DNA of 44,552 nt from an uncultured Bacteroides sp. (GTDB lineage: Bacteria > Bacteroidota > Bacteroidia > Bacteroidales > Bacteroidaceae): the NCBI GenBank assembly GCA_945833835.1, contig CAMAFR010000018.1, positions 1 to 44,552 of the forward strand, read 5' to 3'. Position 1 is the first letter of the stretch. Every line of letters starts with the position of its first letter. Under the pieces are notes generated by a model that saw only the letters and a program-made list of their open reading frames with translations, made no database searches and had not been told where the DNA came from. Positions 9,991 through 19,300 of the stretch are shown piece by piece. Made by a program: the position numbers and the translations under genes.

Positions 9991-10875
9991 TTACACGTGG
10001 CGGGCACGTTGGATGAGCAGTTTGCCGATCATGTTGATGACGGCGGTGATGAGGAACAGCAGCAGCCCGATGGCGATGAGCGAGGAGAGCTTCAGCCCGT
10101 CGGCCTCGCCGAACTGGTTGGCGATGATGCTGGCCATGGTGTTGCCCGTGGTGCGGAGCGTGTCGGGGAGCTGGTTGGTGTTGCCGATGAGCATGGTGAC
10201 GGTCATGGTCTCGCCCAGGGCGCGCCCGATGGCGAGGATGTAGGCCGAGAAGATGCCCGGGCCGGCCACGGGGAAAATGACACGGCGGATGACCTCGGCA
10301 CGGGTGGCGCCGATGGCGTAGGCGGCTTCTTTGAGGTCGGAGGGGACCATCTTGATGAACTCTGCGCTCAACGAGGCGGCATAGGGCACAATCATGATGG
10401 AGAGCACGAACGAGGCCGTGAGGATGCCCGACCCTTGCGGCGAGAGGCCGAGGTGCATGAACACGCCACGCAGCACGTAGAAGCCCCACAGGCCGTAGAT
10501 GATGGAGGGGATGCCGGCCAGCAGGTCGGTCACGGTGCCCAGCACGGTGGCTATTTTGCGGCCACGGAAGTACTCGCCCGTAAACAGGGCCACCGGCAGC
10601 GAGAAGGGGATGCACAGCAGCAGGGCCAGCAGGGTGGTGAGCAGGGTGCCCGTGATGAAAGGCAGGGCACCGTAGTTCTCTTGTCCGGCTGTCGTCACCC
10701 ACTGGTCGGAGCAGATGAAATGCCAGAATCCGAAGGTTTCGAATGCTCCAGAGGCATCTGCCGTGAGTGACAGGAGGATGCCTCCGCCGATGAGCGGGAT
10801 GACGATGGCCGACAGGAAAAGACAGCTGCGGAATAGTTTGTCTTGCATACGCTGATACTTGACTGGATCCGACAA
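9991..10875 (-). CDS. pstC: Phosphate ABC transporter permease PstC
   Basis: A 294-residue permease partner of PstA. Visible are an N-terminal membrane span, the periplasmic loop with FGFWHFICSDQWVTT, GIPSIIYGLWGFYVL, and the coupling loop EAAYAIGATRAEVIRRVIFPVAGPG. M10 (MQDKLFRSC) is an alternative start; M1 at 10875 lies 10 bp after the pstS stop and is kept. It forms the transmembrane channel of the Pst system in the inner membrane. Confidence 0.95.
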   Translation of the reverse strand: MSDPVKYQRMQDKLFRSCLFLSAIVIPLIGGGILLSLTADASGAFETFGFWHFICSDQWVTTAGQENYGALPFITGTLLTTLLALLLCIPFSLPVALFTGEYFRGRKIATVLGTVTDLLAGIPSIIYGLWGFYVLRGVFMHLGLSPQGSGILTASFVLSIMIVPYAASLSAEFIKMVPSDLKEAAYAIGATRAEVIRRVIFPVAGPGIFSAYILAIGRALGETMTVTMLIGNTNQLPDTLRTTGNTMASIIANQFGEADGLKLSSLIAIGLLLFLITAVINMIGKLLIQRARHV

Positions 10876-10885
10876 CAGGGGTGGG

Positions 10886-11941
10886 TCAGAGCGGCTGTCC
10901 GTCGTAGGTCACGCTCTTCAGGTTCTCCAAGCTCAGGCTGACGGCCTGCCGGGGCAGCGGAGCGTAATGTACGGTAGAGGTGGTCTGTTGCACGCTGTCG
11001 CTCAGCATGTACTTGAGCAGGTTGACCGTGGCTGCGGCCTGGGTCTTGCTGCGGCCGGAGTAGTGCTGTTCCTTATAGATGATGAGCCAGGTGAAGCAGC
11101 TGATGGGGTAGGCGCCCTTGGCGTCGGCATCGGTGATGGAGCAGCGGGTGTCTTGCGGCAGTTCGCCGGCAGCGGCGGAGATGCTGGCCGGCGACGGGGT
11201 GACGAGCTCGCCTTGGCGGTTCAGGAGGTTGGCACTGGCAATGTGCTGGGCAAAGGCGTACTCGGAGCCGATGTAGCCCAAGGAGTAAGGGGTCTGGGCG
11301 ATGATGCCGGCCACGCCGGGGTTGCCTTTGGCGGCCTGGCCCACGGGGAAGTCGACGGTCTTGCCGCTGCCGTAGGTGTTCTTCCAGCTCTCGCTCACCT
11401 TGCACAGGTAGTCGGTGAAGACGGCGGTGGTGCCGCTGCCGTCCGAGCGGTAGGCCAGGATGATTTTTTGGGCGGGCAGGGTCACGCCGGCGTTGAGGGC
11501 TTTGAGGCGGGCGTCGTTCCAGTCGGTGATTTTGCCGGCGTAAATGTCGGCTATCACTTCACCGCTGAGGTTGAGCTCTGCCACGTCGGGCAGGTTGTAG
11601 GCCAGCACTACGGCACCCATGCAGGTGGGCACGTGGACGACGGGCTGCATCTCCTGCATCTCTTTGTCGGACAGGAAGGCGTCACTGCCGGCAAAGTCTA
11701 CGATGCCGTCTTTCAGGTTGCGGATGCCGCCGCCGCTGCCGATGCCGCCGTAGGCGATGCGGTCGCCGTTGGTGGCCGAATAGTTCTCGAACGACATGTT
11801 GTAGAAAGGCAGCGGGAAAGTGGCGCCGGCGCCGGTCAGCTCAACGGATTCACGGACGGTGTCCTTGCTTTTTTGTCCGCCGCAGGCGGTGAAAGCCAGC
11901 AGCAGGGCACTTGTAACGATGGGTAAATAAAGTTTTTTCAT
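10886..11941 (-). CDS. pstS: Phosphate-binding lipoprotein PstS
   Basis: A 351-residue periplasmic phosphate-binding protein. The signal peptide ends at FTAC with the lipidated Cys at 20; the following residues (CGGQK) are not acidic, which fits retention in the periplasm. GAGATFPLPFY at the start of the mature domain, VDFAGSDAFLS and YRSDGSGTT are the phosphate-contacting segments of the PstS family, and SLGYIGSEYAFAQ is typical. It is second in the operon, 31 bp after the porin gene. Confidence 0.95.
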   Translation of the reverse strand: MKKLYLPIVTSALLLAFTACGGQKSKDTVRESVELTGAGATFPLPFYNMSFENYSATNGDRIAYGGIGSGGGIRNLKDGIVDFAGSDAFLSDKEMQEMQPVVHVPTCMGAVVLAYNLPDVAELNLSGEVIADIYAGKITDWNDARLKALNAGVTLPAQKIILAYRSDGSGTTAVFTDYLCKVSESWKNTYGSGKTVDFPVGQAAKGNPGVAGIIAQTPYSLGYIGSEYAFAQHIASANLLNRQGELVTPSPASISAAAGELPQDTRCSITDADAKGAYPISCFTWLIIYKEQHYSGRSKTQAAATVNLLKYMLSDSVQQTTSTVHYAPLPRQAVSLSLENLKSVTYDGQPL

Positions 11942-11972
11942 ATCTTCGTCAAAAATAAATGAGTGTTTTTTT

Positions 11973-12968
11973 TCAGAGGCTGAAGGAGGCGTTCAGATAC
12001 GCATAGTAGCTGCTGGGCGTGTCGCTTTGGTGCGCGTCCCAGATGCGGAAGTTGGGCGAGAGCTTGATGTAGTTGCCCAGTTTGAACTCGGCTCCTACGA
12101 TGCCTGCCATGCCGTCGGTGCCGTCGCTCCAGTGGTGCTTGGAGGTGAGCCAGTCCCAGCGTCCGAAGAAGGCGAGGCGGCGGTTGGCGTTGACGGTGGC
12201 GTAGACAGAGGTGCCGCTCTTGTCTTGCCCGTCGGTGTAGCCGGTGTTGAACTGGTGGTTATATTCGGCACCTATGGAGAACTCCTGCTGCCGGTAGCCG
12301 GCGAAGGCCGCCAGGTTGGTGATGCCTTTTTGGGATTTCTCTGCCGCCTCGTTGTAGGAGGCGTAGGCACGCACGGTCCATCCCCGGGCGGGGGTCAGCG
12401 TGAGGCCGGCGCCATACTGCAGGCCGTCCTTGATTTGCAGCTTCTTGTAGCCTTCGCCGTTGAAGACGGCCACATCGGCCGAGAGCACCGGGCTGAAGCG
12501 ATAGGCGGCGGTGAGGCCGAGGTCGGCGCTGCTGCCGAATTTGTATTCGTCCTGGAAAGACTTCATGATGTAGCGCTTCCCCCAGAAACTCTCTTGGGTC
12601 TTGAACTGGATGGTCGAGGTGAGGCCGGCGCACAGGGTGAGGCCTTGGTGCTTCCATTGCACTTCGGCGGTCTTGACGTAGCCCACGCGCTGCACGTCTT
12701 GGTCCTTGAGCTGGGCGAAGTCTATCACGGCCTTCAGGCGGACGCCTTTCGGCAGGGAGTACTGGTAGCCGATGTAGGCGCGCTCCAGGTCGAAGCCGCG
12801 GTCGTCGTTGGCGTGGCCGAAACCGGAATGGGCGTTGGTGAAGATGGTGATGATGGCGTCGCCCTTCTTCGGGTCGGGGTCGGGCGAGGCGTCGGGGCCG
12901 TCGCTTGCCGCGGCAGGCAAGGTGGCGGCGGCAAGGAGGAGGGCTGTCAGCAGATGTTTTTTCTTCAT
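11973..12968 (-). CDS. Outer-membrane porin, phosphate-selective-like
   Basis: A 331-residue protein with a cleavable signal peptide (MKKKHLLTALLLAAATLPAAAS) and a mature part of alternating polar/aromatic beta strands ending in LNASFSL, a C-terminal Phe two residues from the end as expected for beta-barrel assembly. Segments such as FDLERAYIGYQYSL and RYIMKSFQDEYKFG resemble OprO/OprP-type porins of Bacteroidota. As first gene of the pst operon, behind a Pho box, it probably admits phosphate to the periplasm for PstS. Substrate selectivity is inferred from context. Confidence 0.85.
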   Translation of the reverse strand: MKKKHLLTALLLAAATLPAAASDGPDASPDPDPKKGDAIITIFTNAHSGFGHANDDRGFDLERAYIGYQYSLPKGVRLKAVIDFAQLKDQDVQRVGYVKTAEVQWKHQGLTLCAGLTSTIQFKTQESFWGKRYIMKSFQDEYKFGSSADLGLTAAYRFSPVLSADVAVFNGEGYKKLQIKDGLQYGAGLTLTPARGWTVRAYASYNEAAEKSQKGITNLAAFAGYRQQEFSIGAEYNHQFNTGYTDGQDKSGTSVYATVNANRRLAFFGRWDWLTSKHHWSDGTDGMAGIVGAEFKLGNYIKLSPNFRIWDAHQSDTPSSYYAYLNASFSL

Positions 12969-13000
12969 AAAGGGGATAGTTGGTTGTTTTTTGGATGTTG

Positions 13001-13058
13001 CAAAGTTCGGGGTTTCATGTTACATCCTTATTACAACCGGCTGACAATCCGTTGACGG
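13001..13058 (-). promoter_or_regulatory. Extended Pho box and promoter of porin-pst operon
   Basis: On the minus strand four 7-bp direct repeats occur at exact 11-bp spacing: CCGTCAA (13058-13052), TTGTCAG (13047-13041), TTGTAAT (13036-13030) and ATGTAAC (13025-13019). This is the 7+4 geometry of PhoB sites. AACTTTG at 13007-13001 is a good -7 element and begins 11 bp after the last repeat, so the repeats cover the -33 region as in activator-dependent Pho promoters. The porin ATG is 32 bp further on. Confidence 0.8.
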
Positions 13059-13084
13059 CTGTGGGGAGAGGCTATCCTCTTAAT

Positions 13085-13340
13085 AAATGAAGAATGAAGA
13101 ACGAAGAATGAAGAATCTTCCACGCTTTCCCACGCTTTCCCACGCTTGTCATCCTGAGCGGAGCGAAGGATCTGTCCACACAGCGCAGCCGAAACCGGGC
13201 GGTTTACAGATGTTTCGCTTCGCTCAACATGACAAGGGGAAGAGAAGATTCTTCATTCTTCATTCTTCATTTCCAAGATGTTTCGCTGCGCTCAACATGA
13301 CAGGGAGAGGAGAAGATTCTTCATTTTTCATTCTTCATTT
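13085..13340. repeat. Cluster of dispersed palindromic repeats
   Basis: Three repeat types are interleaved. First, GAAGAAT-rich segments: 13085-13119 on one strand and its complement type at 13245-13272 and 13313-13340. Second, a REP-like element, TGTCATCCTGAGCGGAGCGA-type at 13147-13174, with inverted copies AGATGTTTCGCTTCGCTCAA-type at 13208-13234 and 13276-13302. Third, the 10-mer CACGCTTTCC repeated 2.7 times at 13121-13147. The first and last blocks can pair over 200 bp. They fill the gap between the Pho box and the end of the GH97 gene and may end transcription. The GAAGAAT type recurs at 31728-31782. Confidence 0.85.
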
Positions 13341-15451
13341 CAGAGGGGCCGTATGCTGACCGCCACGCCGCCGCCGGGGGCCAGCTTGGGCCGCAGCACG
13401 GTCTTGGGGGTCACCCGCTGCTTGCTGATGACGTAGGCTTTGGGGTTGGTCTGCCAGTCGGCGTCCTTGGCGTCGGCATAGATGGTGGCCTCGTAGCGCT
13501 GTCCGGCGGGCAGGAAGCCCAGGTCGATGGTGGCCGTGCGGGCCTGCTCGTCGGTGATGCCGCCCACATACCACTCGTCTTTCCCCTTGGCCTTGCGGGC
13601 TATCGTGATGTAGTCGCCCGGCTCTGCCTCCAGCACGTAGGTGTCGTCCCAGTCTACGGCCACGTCCTTGATGAACTGGAAGGCGTCGGCATACCGCTCA
13701 TAGTTGGGATAGAGGTCGGCCGCCATCTGCAGGGGGCTGTACATCGTGACATAAAGGGCCAGCTGCTTCACCAAGGTGCTGCTCAGCTTCGCGGGGTTGC
13801 TGCCATACACCGAGAGGTCTCCTTCGAAGATGCCCGGCGTATAGTCCATCGGGCCTCCCATCAGTCGGGTGAACGGCAGGATGGTGGTGTGGTCGGGGCG
13901 GTTGCCGTTGAACGACTCGAACTCCGTGCCGCGGCCCGACTCCTGCGCCACCCAGTTGGGGTAGGTGCGGCAGAGGCCGGTGGGCCGCACCGCCTCGTGC
14001 GAGTTGACCATCACCCGGTGCTTGGCGGCCTCTTGCACCACGTAGAGGTAGTGGTTCACCATCCACTGGCCGTCGTGGTGCTCGCTGCGCGGCTGGAGGG
14101 GGCCCACGTAGCCGGTCTTCACGGCGTCGTAGCCGTGGGCGTTCATGAACCGGAGGGCATCGGGCAGCTGGCGTTCGTAGTCGGTCACCGACGAGGTCGT
14201 CTCGTGGTGCATGATGATCTTCACCCCTTTGGCGGCGGCATAGCGGTGGAGGCCCTCCACGTCAAAATCGGGGTAGGCTTTCGTGAAGCTGTAGATGCGG
14301 TCTTTCTGGTAGGCCGTGTTGTCTTCCCAGCCCTCGTTCCAGCCTTCCACCAGCACCGCGTCGAAGCCGTTGCGGGCGGCGAAGTCGATGTATTCCTTGA
14401 CGTGGGCCGTGTTGGCGCCGTGATGTCCGTTGGGGGCCAGCCGGGTGTAGTCCGTCTGCCCGATGCGGATGTCTGGCGTGTCGGTGTAGGCCCAGGTGGA
14501 GCCGCCGCCGGTGAAGTATTCCCACCACACGCCCACGTACTTCGTGGGGTGGATCCACGAGGTGTCCTCGATGGCGCAGGGCTCGTTGAGGTTCAGTATC
14601 AAGGTAGAGGCCAGGATGTCGCGTGCGTCGTCGCTGACGATGACCGTACGCCACGGGCTCACCGAACCGGTCTGGTGGTAGCCCTTGGCACCGTTCTTGT
14701 CGGGGGTGAGGTGTGCGCTGAGCACCCACTGCCGGTCGTCGAGGTTCAGGTGCAGGGCGGGGAAGTTCACCAAGGCCGCCTCGTGGAGGTTGATGTAGAG
14801 CCCGTCGGCCGATTTCAGCATCAGCGGGGTCTGTACGGCCAGGTTGGGCGAGGGCGACTTGCAGGCCAGGGCCTCGTCGCGGGCGGCGGGCATGAGGCGG
14901 GCCACCTCAGAGAGCGGCGAGGTGGTGGTCTTGAACTCGTTGGTGTCATAGTCCGCCGGCAGCCAGAAGGCCGTGTGGTCGCCCGTCAGTCGGAACTCGG
15001 TCAGCTCGTCGGCCAGGCCGAAGTGGCGCAGGTGGGGCTGCACGGGGAACTCGTAGCGGAAGCCCAGCCCGTCGTTGAACAGCCGGAAGCGCAGGTGCAG
15101 CAGCCGTCCGCTCCGCTCCTGCTCCAAGGCCACGAACAGCTCCCGGTGGCAGTCGCGGATGGTGCGGTATTGTCCCCACACCGGCTGCCAGGTGGTGTCC
15201 GCCTCGCGGGTCTCGGTAGAGACGATGCGGAAGCCGTGGCTGAAGTCAATTTTCGGGGCTATCAGAAAGCCCAGACGGCTCTCGGCAATCACGGTCTTCC
15301 CCTTGTAGTGCAGGGAGTAGGTGGGGGTGCCGTCGGCACTCAGGCGGAACTGCATCTCCAGCTGCCCGTCGGGCGAGCTCAGGAGTTGCGCTGCGGCGTG
15401 GGCGACCAGCGACCACAGCAGGACGAAGGATAAAATTGTCTTTTTCATCAT
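13340..15451 (-). CDS. GH97 family alpha-glucosidase (SusB-like)
   Basis: A 703-residue secreted glycoside hydrolase with signal peptide MMKKTILSFVLLWSLVAHAAAQ. The N-terminal beta-sandwich (SSPDGQLEMQFRL, FPVQPHLRHFGLADELTEF) is followed by a TIM barrel (WWEYFTGGGSTWAYT, VLVEGWNEGWEDN, VKTGYVG) and a C-terminal beta domain. E486 in NSHEAVRPTG and E510 in GRGTEFE are 24 residues apart, the spacing I recall for E508 and E532 of Bacteroides SusB, so the inverting, calcium-dependent type is likely. It would release glucose from alpha-glucans in the periplasm. No susCD or regulator adjoins it. M2 is an alternative start. Confidence 0.92.
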   Translation of the reverse strand: MMKKTILSFVLLWSLVAHAAAQLLSSPDGQLEMQFRLSADGTPTYSLHYKGKTVIAESRLGFLIAPKIDFSHGFRIVSTETREADTTWQPVWGQYRTIRDCHRELFVALEQERSGRLLHLRFRLFNDGLGFRYEFPVQPHLRHFGLADELTEFRLTGDHTAFWLPADYDTNEFKTTTSPLSEVARLMPAARDEALACKSPSPNLAVQTPLMLKSADGLYINLHEAALVNFPALHLNLDDRQWVLSAHLTPDKNGAKGYHQTGSVSPWRTVIVSDDARDILASTLILNLNEPCAIEDTSWIHPTKYVGVWWEYFTGGGSTWAYTDTPDIRIGQTDYTRLAPNGHHGANTAHVKEYIDFAARNGFDAVLVEGWNEGWEDNTAYQKDRIYSFTKAYPDFDVEGLHRYAAAKGVKIIMHHETTSSVTDYERQLPDALRFMNAHGYDAVKTGYVGPLQPRSEHHDGQWMVNHYLYVVQEAAKHRVMVNSHEAVRPTGLCRTYPNWVAQESGRGTEFESFNGNRPDHTTILPFTRLMGGPMDYTPGIFEGDLSVYGSNPAKLSSTLVKQLALYVTMYSPLQMAADLYPNYERYADAFQFIKDVAVDWDDTYVLEAEPGDYITIARKAKGKDEWYVGGITDEQARTATIDLGFLPAGQRYEATIYADAKDADWQTNPKAYVISKQRVTPKTVLRPKLAPGGGVAVSIRPL

Positions 15452-15558
15452 CAGTTTGTCAGGTTATAGGATTCTTGAAAGTGGCGAAATTACAAAAATT
15501 AGTCCGAACGGCCAAGGCATTCCTGTCGGGATTGGCGGAGATTCTTATTTTTTTTGGC

Positions 15559-15566
15559 TACATTTG
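15559..15566 (+). promoter_or_regulatory. -7 element for the CPBP/Tricorn operon
   Basis: TACATTTG matches TAnnTTTG fully and lies 31 bp before the ATG at 15598. No convincing -33 element is seen at the usual distance. On the other strand, TAATTTCG about 15492-15485 could serve the divergent GH97 gene. Confidence 0.5.
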
Positions 15567-15597
15567 CCCGCACAACCCTTTTATCGGCATAGAAAAC

Positions 15598-16395
15598 ATG
15601 AGACGAACGATAGTACTGCTGATCTATTTCATCGGCTACCAGCTGCTGGCCCAGGCCGCCGCCATCGTGGTGCAACACTACTTGCACCTGGAGGGTGACA
15701 CCGCCACGATGGTCCTGGTGGCAGCCAGCGCGGCGGGCAGCCTCCTCATGGGGGTCCATGTCGTGCTGATGGGCGATGTCCCGCACCATCGCCGGATCCT
15801 GTCGCCCGGACCGGCCCCGCTGCTGCCCCTCTGCCTGCTGCTCATGGCCGCCATGGGCTGCTGGACCAATTACCTGACCGAGCAGATGCACCTGCCCGAC
15901 CACCATGAGGAGCTGGTGCGGCAGCTGATGCGGTCGCCCCTCGGCATCGTGTCGGTCACCCTCATCGCCCCGGTGGTAGAGGAGCTGGTCTTCCGCGGAG
16001 CCATCCAGAACGCCCTGCTCCGGCAGTGGCGCTTTCCGGAGGCCGCTATAGGGGTCGCGGCACTGCTGTTCGGCCTCGTCCACGGCAATCCCGCCCAGAT
16101 ACCGTTTGCCTTCCTCACCGGGCTGGTCCTGGGGTGGGTGTACTTCCGCACCGGCAGCCTGTTGCCTTGCATCCTGATGCACCTCCTCAACAACGGCTCG
16201 TCGGTCGTGCTCTTCCACCTCACCGGGCAACGGATGGACCTGACCATGGCAGAACAGCTGGGCCCTGCCGGAGCCTTGTGGACGGCGGTGAGCGGAGCGG
16301 CGGTCACCGCCCTCTGCCTCTACCTCATCCACCGGCAGACGGCCCCGCAAGGCATTCCTCCCGAAAAAGAACATCCAAAAAACATACAAGCATGA
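15598..16395 (+). CDS. CPBP-family intramembrane metalloprotease
   Basis: A 265-residue, multi-span membrane protein with the three CPBP (Abi, Rce1-like) motifs: E128-E129-x3-R133 in EELVFRG, FGLVH with H162, and H195-LLNN199. These residues form the metal-dependent active site of CAAX-prenyl-protease-like intramembrane proteases; bacterial members act in peptide maturation or self-immunity, mostly with unknown substrates. The start MRRTIVLLIYFIG is chosen over the in-frame extension from 15436, which overlaps the promoter. Its stop overlaps the start of the Tricorn-like gene by ATGA. Confidence 0.9.
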   Translation: MRRTIVLLIYFIGYQLLAQAAAIVVQHYLHLEGDTATMVLVAASAAGSLLMGVHVVLMGDVPHHRRILSPGPAPLLPLCLLLMAAMGCWTNYLTEQMHLPDHHEELVRQLMRSPLGIVSVTLIAPVVEELVFRGAIQNALLRQWRFPEAAIGVAALLFGLVHGNPAQIPFAFLTGLVLGWVYFRTGSLLPCILMHLLNNGSSVVLFHLTGQRMDLTMAEQLGPAGALWTAVSGAAVTALCLYLIHRQTAPQGIPPEKEHPKNIQA

Positions 16396-19300
16396 AGAAA
16401 GAATTGTTATTGTCTTTGCTGGCTGCCGGCACACTGACGGCGGCCCACGCAGAAGAAGCCCGCCTGATGCGGTTCCCGGCCACCAACGGTACCGAGGTCG
16501 TCTTTACGTATGCGGGCGATTTGTACAAGGCCCCGTTGCAGGGGGGAGCCGCCACCCGGCTAACGTCGCACGTAGGCTACGAGCTGTTCGCACGGTTCTC
16601 GCCCGACGGACGGACCATTGCCTTTACGGGAGAGTATGACGGCAACCGCGAGGTGTACACCTTGTCGGCCGACGGCGGACAGCCCCGGCGGGTGACCTAC
16701 ACCGCCACCAACGCGCGCGATGACGTGGGCGACCGCATGGGCCCCAACAACATCGTGATGACGTGGACCCCCGACGGGCGGCACATCGTGTACCGCAACC
16801 GCATCAGCGACGGTTTCGACGGACGCCTGTGGAGCGCACCCGTGGCGGGCGGACTGCCCGAGGCTTTGCCGCTGCCCGAGGGGGGCTTCTGCTCGTATTC
16901 GCCCGACGGCACGAAACTGGCCTATAACCGCGTGTTCCGCGAATTCCGCAACTGGAAATATTACCGGGGCGGCATGGCCGACGACATCTGGGTGTACGAC
17001 ACGAAGAGCAAGCAGGTGACCAACGTGACCGACCACGTGGCGCAGGACATCGCCCCCATGTGGGTGGGCGACGAAATCTTCTTCATCTCCGACCGGCAGA
17101 TGACCATGAACATCTTCGTCTATAACACGGTGACGGGCCAGACCGAGCAGGTGACCCACTATACGGACTATGACGTGAAGTTCCCCAGCACGGACGGAAA
17201 AACCATTGTCTATGAAAAAGGTGGCTACCTGTACCAGCTGGACCCCAAGACCCGCGAAAGCCGGCAGATTCACGTCACGCTGAACGCCGAGAACGTCTAT
17301 GCCCGCAGCGAGCGGAAGCACGTGGCCGACAAGATCACGGACGTGCACCTCTCTGCCGACGGACGGCGGCTGGCGGTCACCGCACGCGGCGAGGTGTTTG
17401 ACGTGCCTGCCGCCAAGGGGGTGACCCGCAACATCACCCGCACGCCCGGCGCCAATGATCGCTCGGCGGCCTGGAGCCCCGACAGCAAGTATATCGCCTA
17501 CATCTCCGACCGCACCGGCGAGACCGAGGTCTGGCTCCAGCCGGCCGAGGGCGGCGACCCCATCCAGCTGACGAGGGGGAACGACACGTACATCCGCCGG
17601 CTGCAGTGGAGCCCCGACAGCAAGTCGGTGCTCTACACCGACCGCAAGAACCGGGTGGTGCTGGCCGATGTGGCCACGAAGACCAAAAAGGTACTGGTGC
17701 AGCATCCGGCCAGTGAGTTCCGGGAGGTGGCCTTCTCGCCCGACAGCCAGTGGATTACCTATACGAAAGAGGAGAAGAACCAGATGACGGTGGTCTATGT
17801 CCTCCATCTGCCGACGGGCAAGGAATATGCCGTGACGGAACGTTGGTACGACTCGTCCTCACCGGCCTTCAGCACCGATGGCAAGTACCTGATATTCTCT
17901 TCCAACCGCGACTTCAACCCCATCTACGGACGTTTGGAGTGGAATCACGTCTACACCACAATGGGAGGCATCTACATGGCCATGCTGTCGAAAGACACGC
18001 CTTCCCCCTTCCTGCCCGCCGACCCGAAAGCCGGGGCAGCGGCTGCCGATGCTCCCGCTGCCGGTGAGGTGACGGTCCGCCTCGATACCGACGGCCTGTT
18101 GGGACGCATCGTGAAGCTCCCGTTGGCAGCCGGTCATTACGGTGATTTCTATTGCGACGGCAAGACACTGTGGTACGGCACCCGCGAGGGAGTGCATGCG
18201 TTCGACCTCGCCCGCCAGAAAGACGAGTGCATCGCCGAGCGGGCCAGCATGTCGGTAGCTGCCGGCGGCAAGCAGGCCCTGTTCTACAAGTTCCGTGAGA
18301 AAGCGGTCTATGTCACTCCGCTGGGGAGCGGCAAGGCCAAGCTGGAAGAGCCCGTGCGGCTGGACGACATGGTGGCCACGGTAGACTATGCACAGGAATG
18401 GGCACAAATCTTCGATGAAGCCTGGCGGGCGTTCCGCGACGGCTTCTACCTGGAGAACATGCACGGCCTGGACTGGAAGGCCATCCGGGCCAAGTACGAG
18501 GGGCTGGTGCCGTATGCCAAGACCCGCCTGGACCTGAACTATATCATCGGGGGCATGATTGCCGAGCTGGCGTGCGGACATGCCTACGTCAACCCCGGCG
18601 ACTACCCGAAGCCGGAACGGATAGACATGGGCCTGCTGGGGGCCGAGCTGAGCCGGGACAAGAGCGGCTTCTTCCGCATCGGGAAAATCCTTCCGGGAGC
18701 TCCTTACAGCGAAAGCCTCCGTTCGCCGCTCACCGAGCCGGGGATGAACATTCAGGAAGGCGACTACATCACGGCGGTGGACGGGGTCTCGACAACCACC
18801 GTGGACAATATCTACGAGCTGCTGGCGGGCAAGGCCGGGGTGCTGACCGAGCTGGCCGTGAACACGAAGCCGACGGCTGCCGGCGCGCGCCGCGTGGTGG
18901 TGACACCTATCCGCAACGAGTATCCGCTGTACCACTATAACTGGGTGCAGAAGAACATACAGACCGTCGACAAGGCCACCGGCGGACGGGTGGGCTATAT
19001 CTATATCCCGGACATGGGGCCCGAGGGGCTGAACGAGTTCGCCCGCTACTTCTACCCCCAATTGGACAAGGAGGCGCTCATCATTGACGACCGTGCCAAT
19101 GGCGGGGGCAATGTGTCGCCGATGATCATCGAACGCTTGTTGCGCAAGCCTTACCGCATGACCATGTACCGCACCTCCGACCGCACAGGGACGATTCCCG
19201 ACGCTACCCACCACGGACCGAAGGTGCTGCTCATCAACAAGTACAGCGCGTCCGACGGCGACCTCTTCCCGTGGAGCTTCAAGGCCAACGGGCTCGGGAC

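Noticed and set aside
13087..13359. Short open frame of 90 codons on the plus strand
   Set aside because: It is formed entirely by the repeat cluster and shows peptide repeats that only mirror the DNA repeats.
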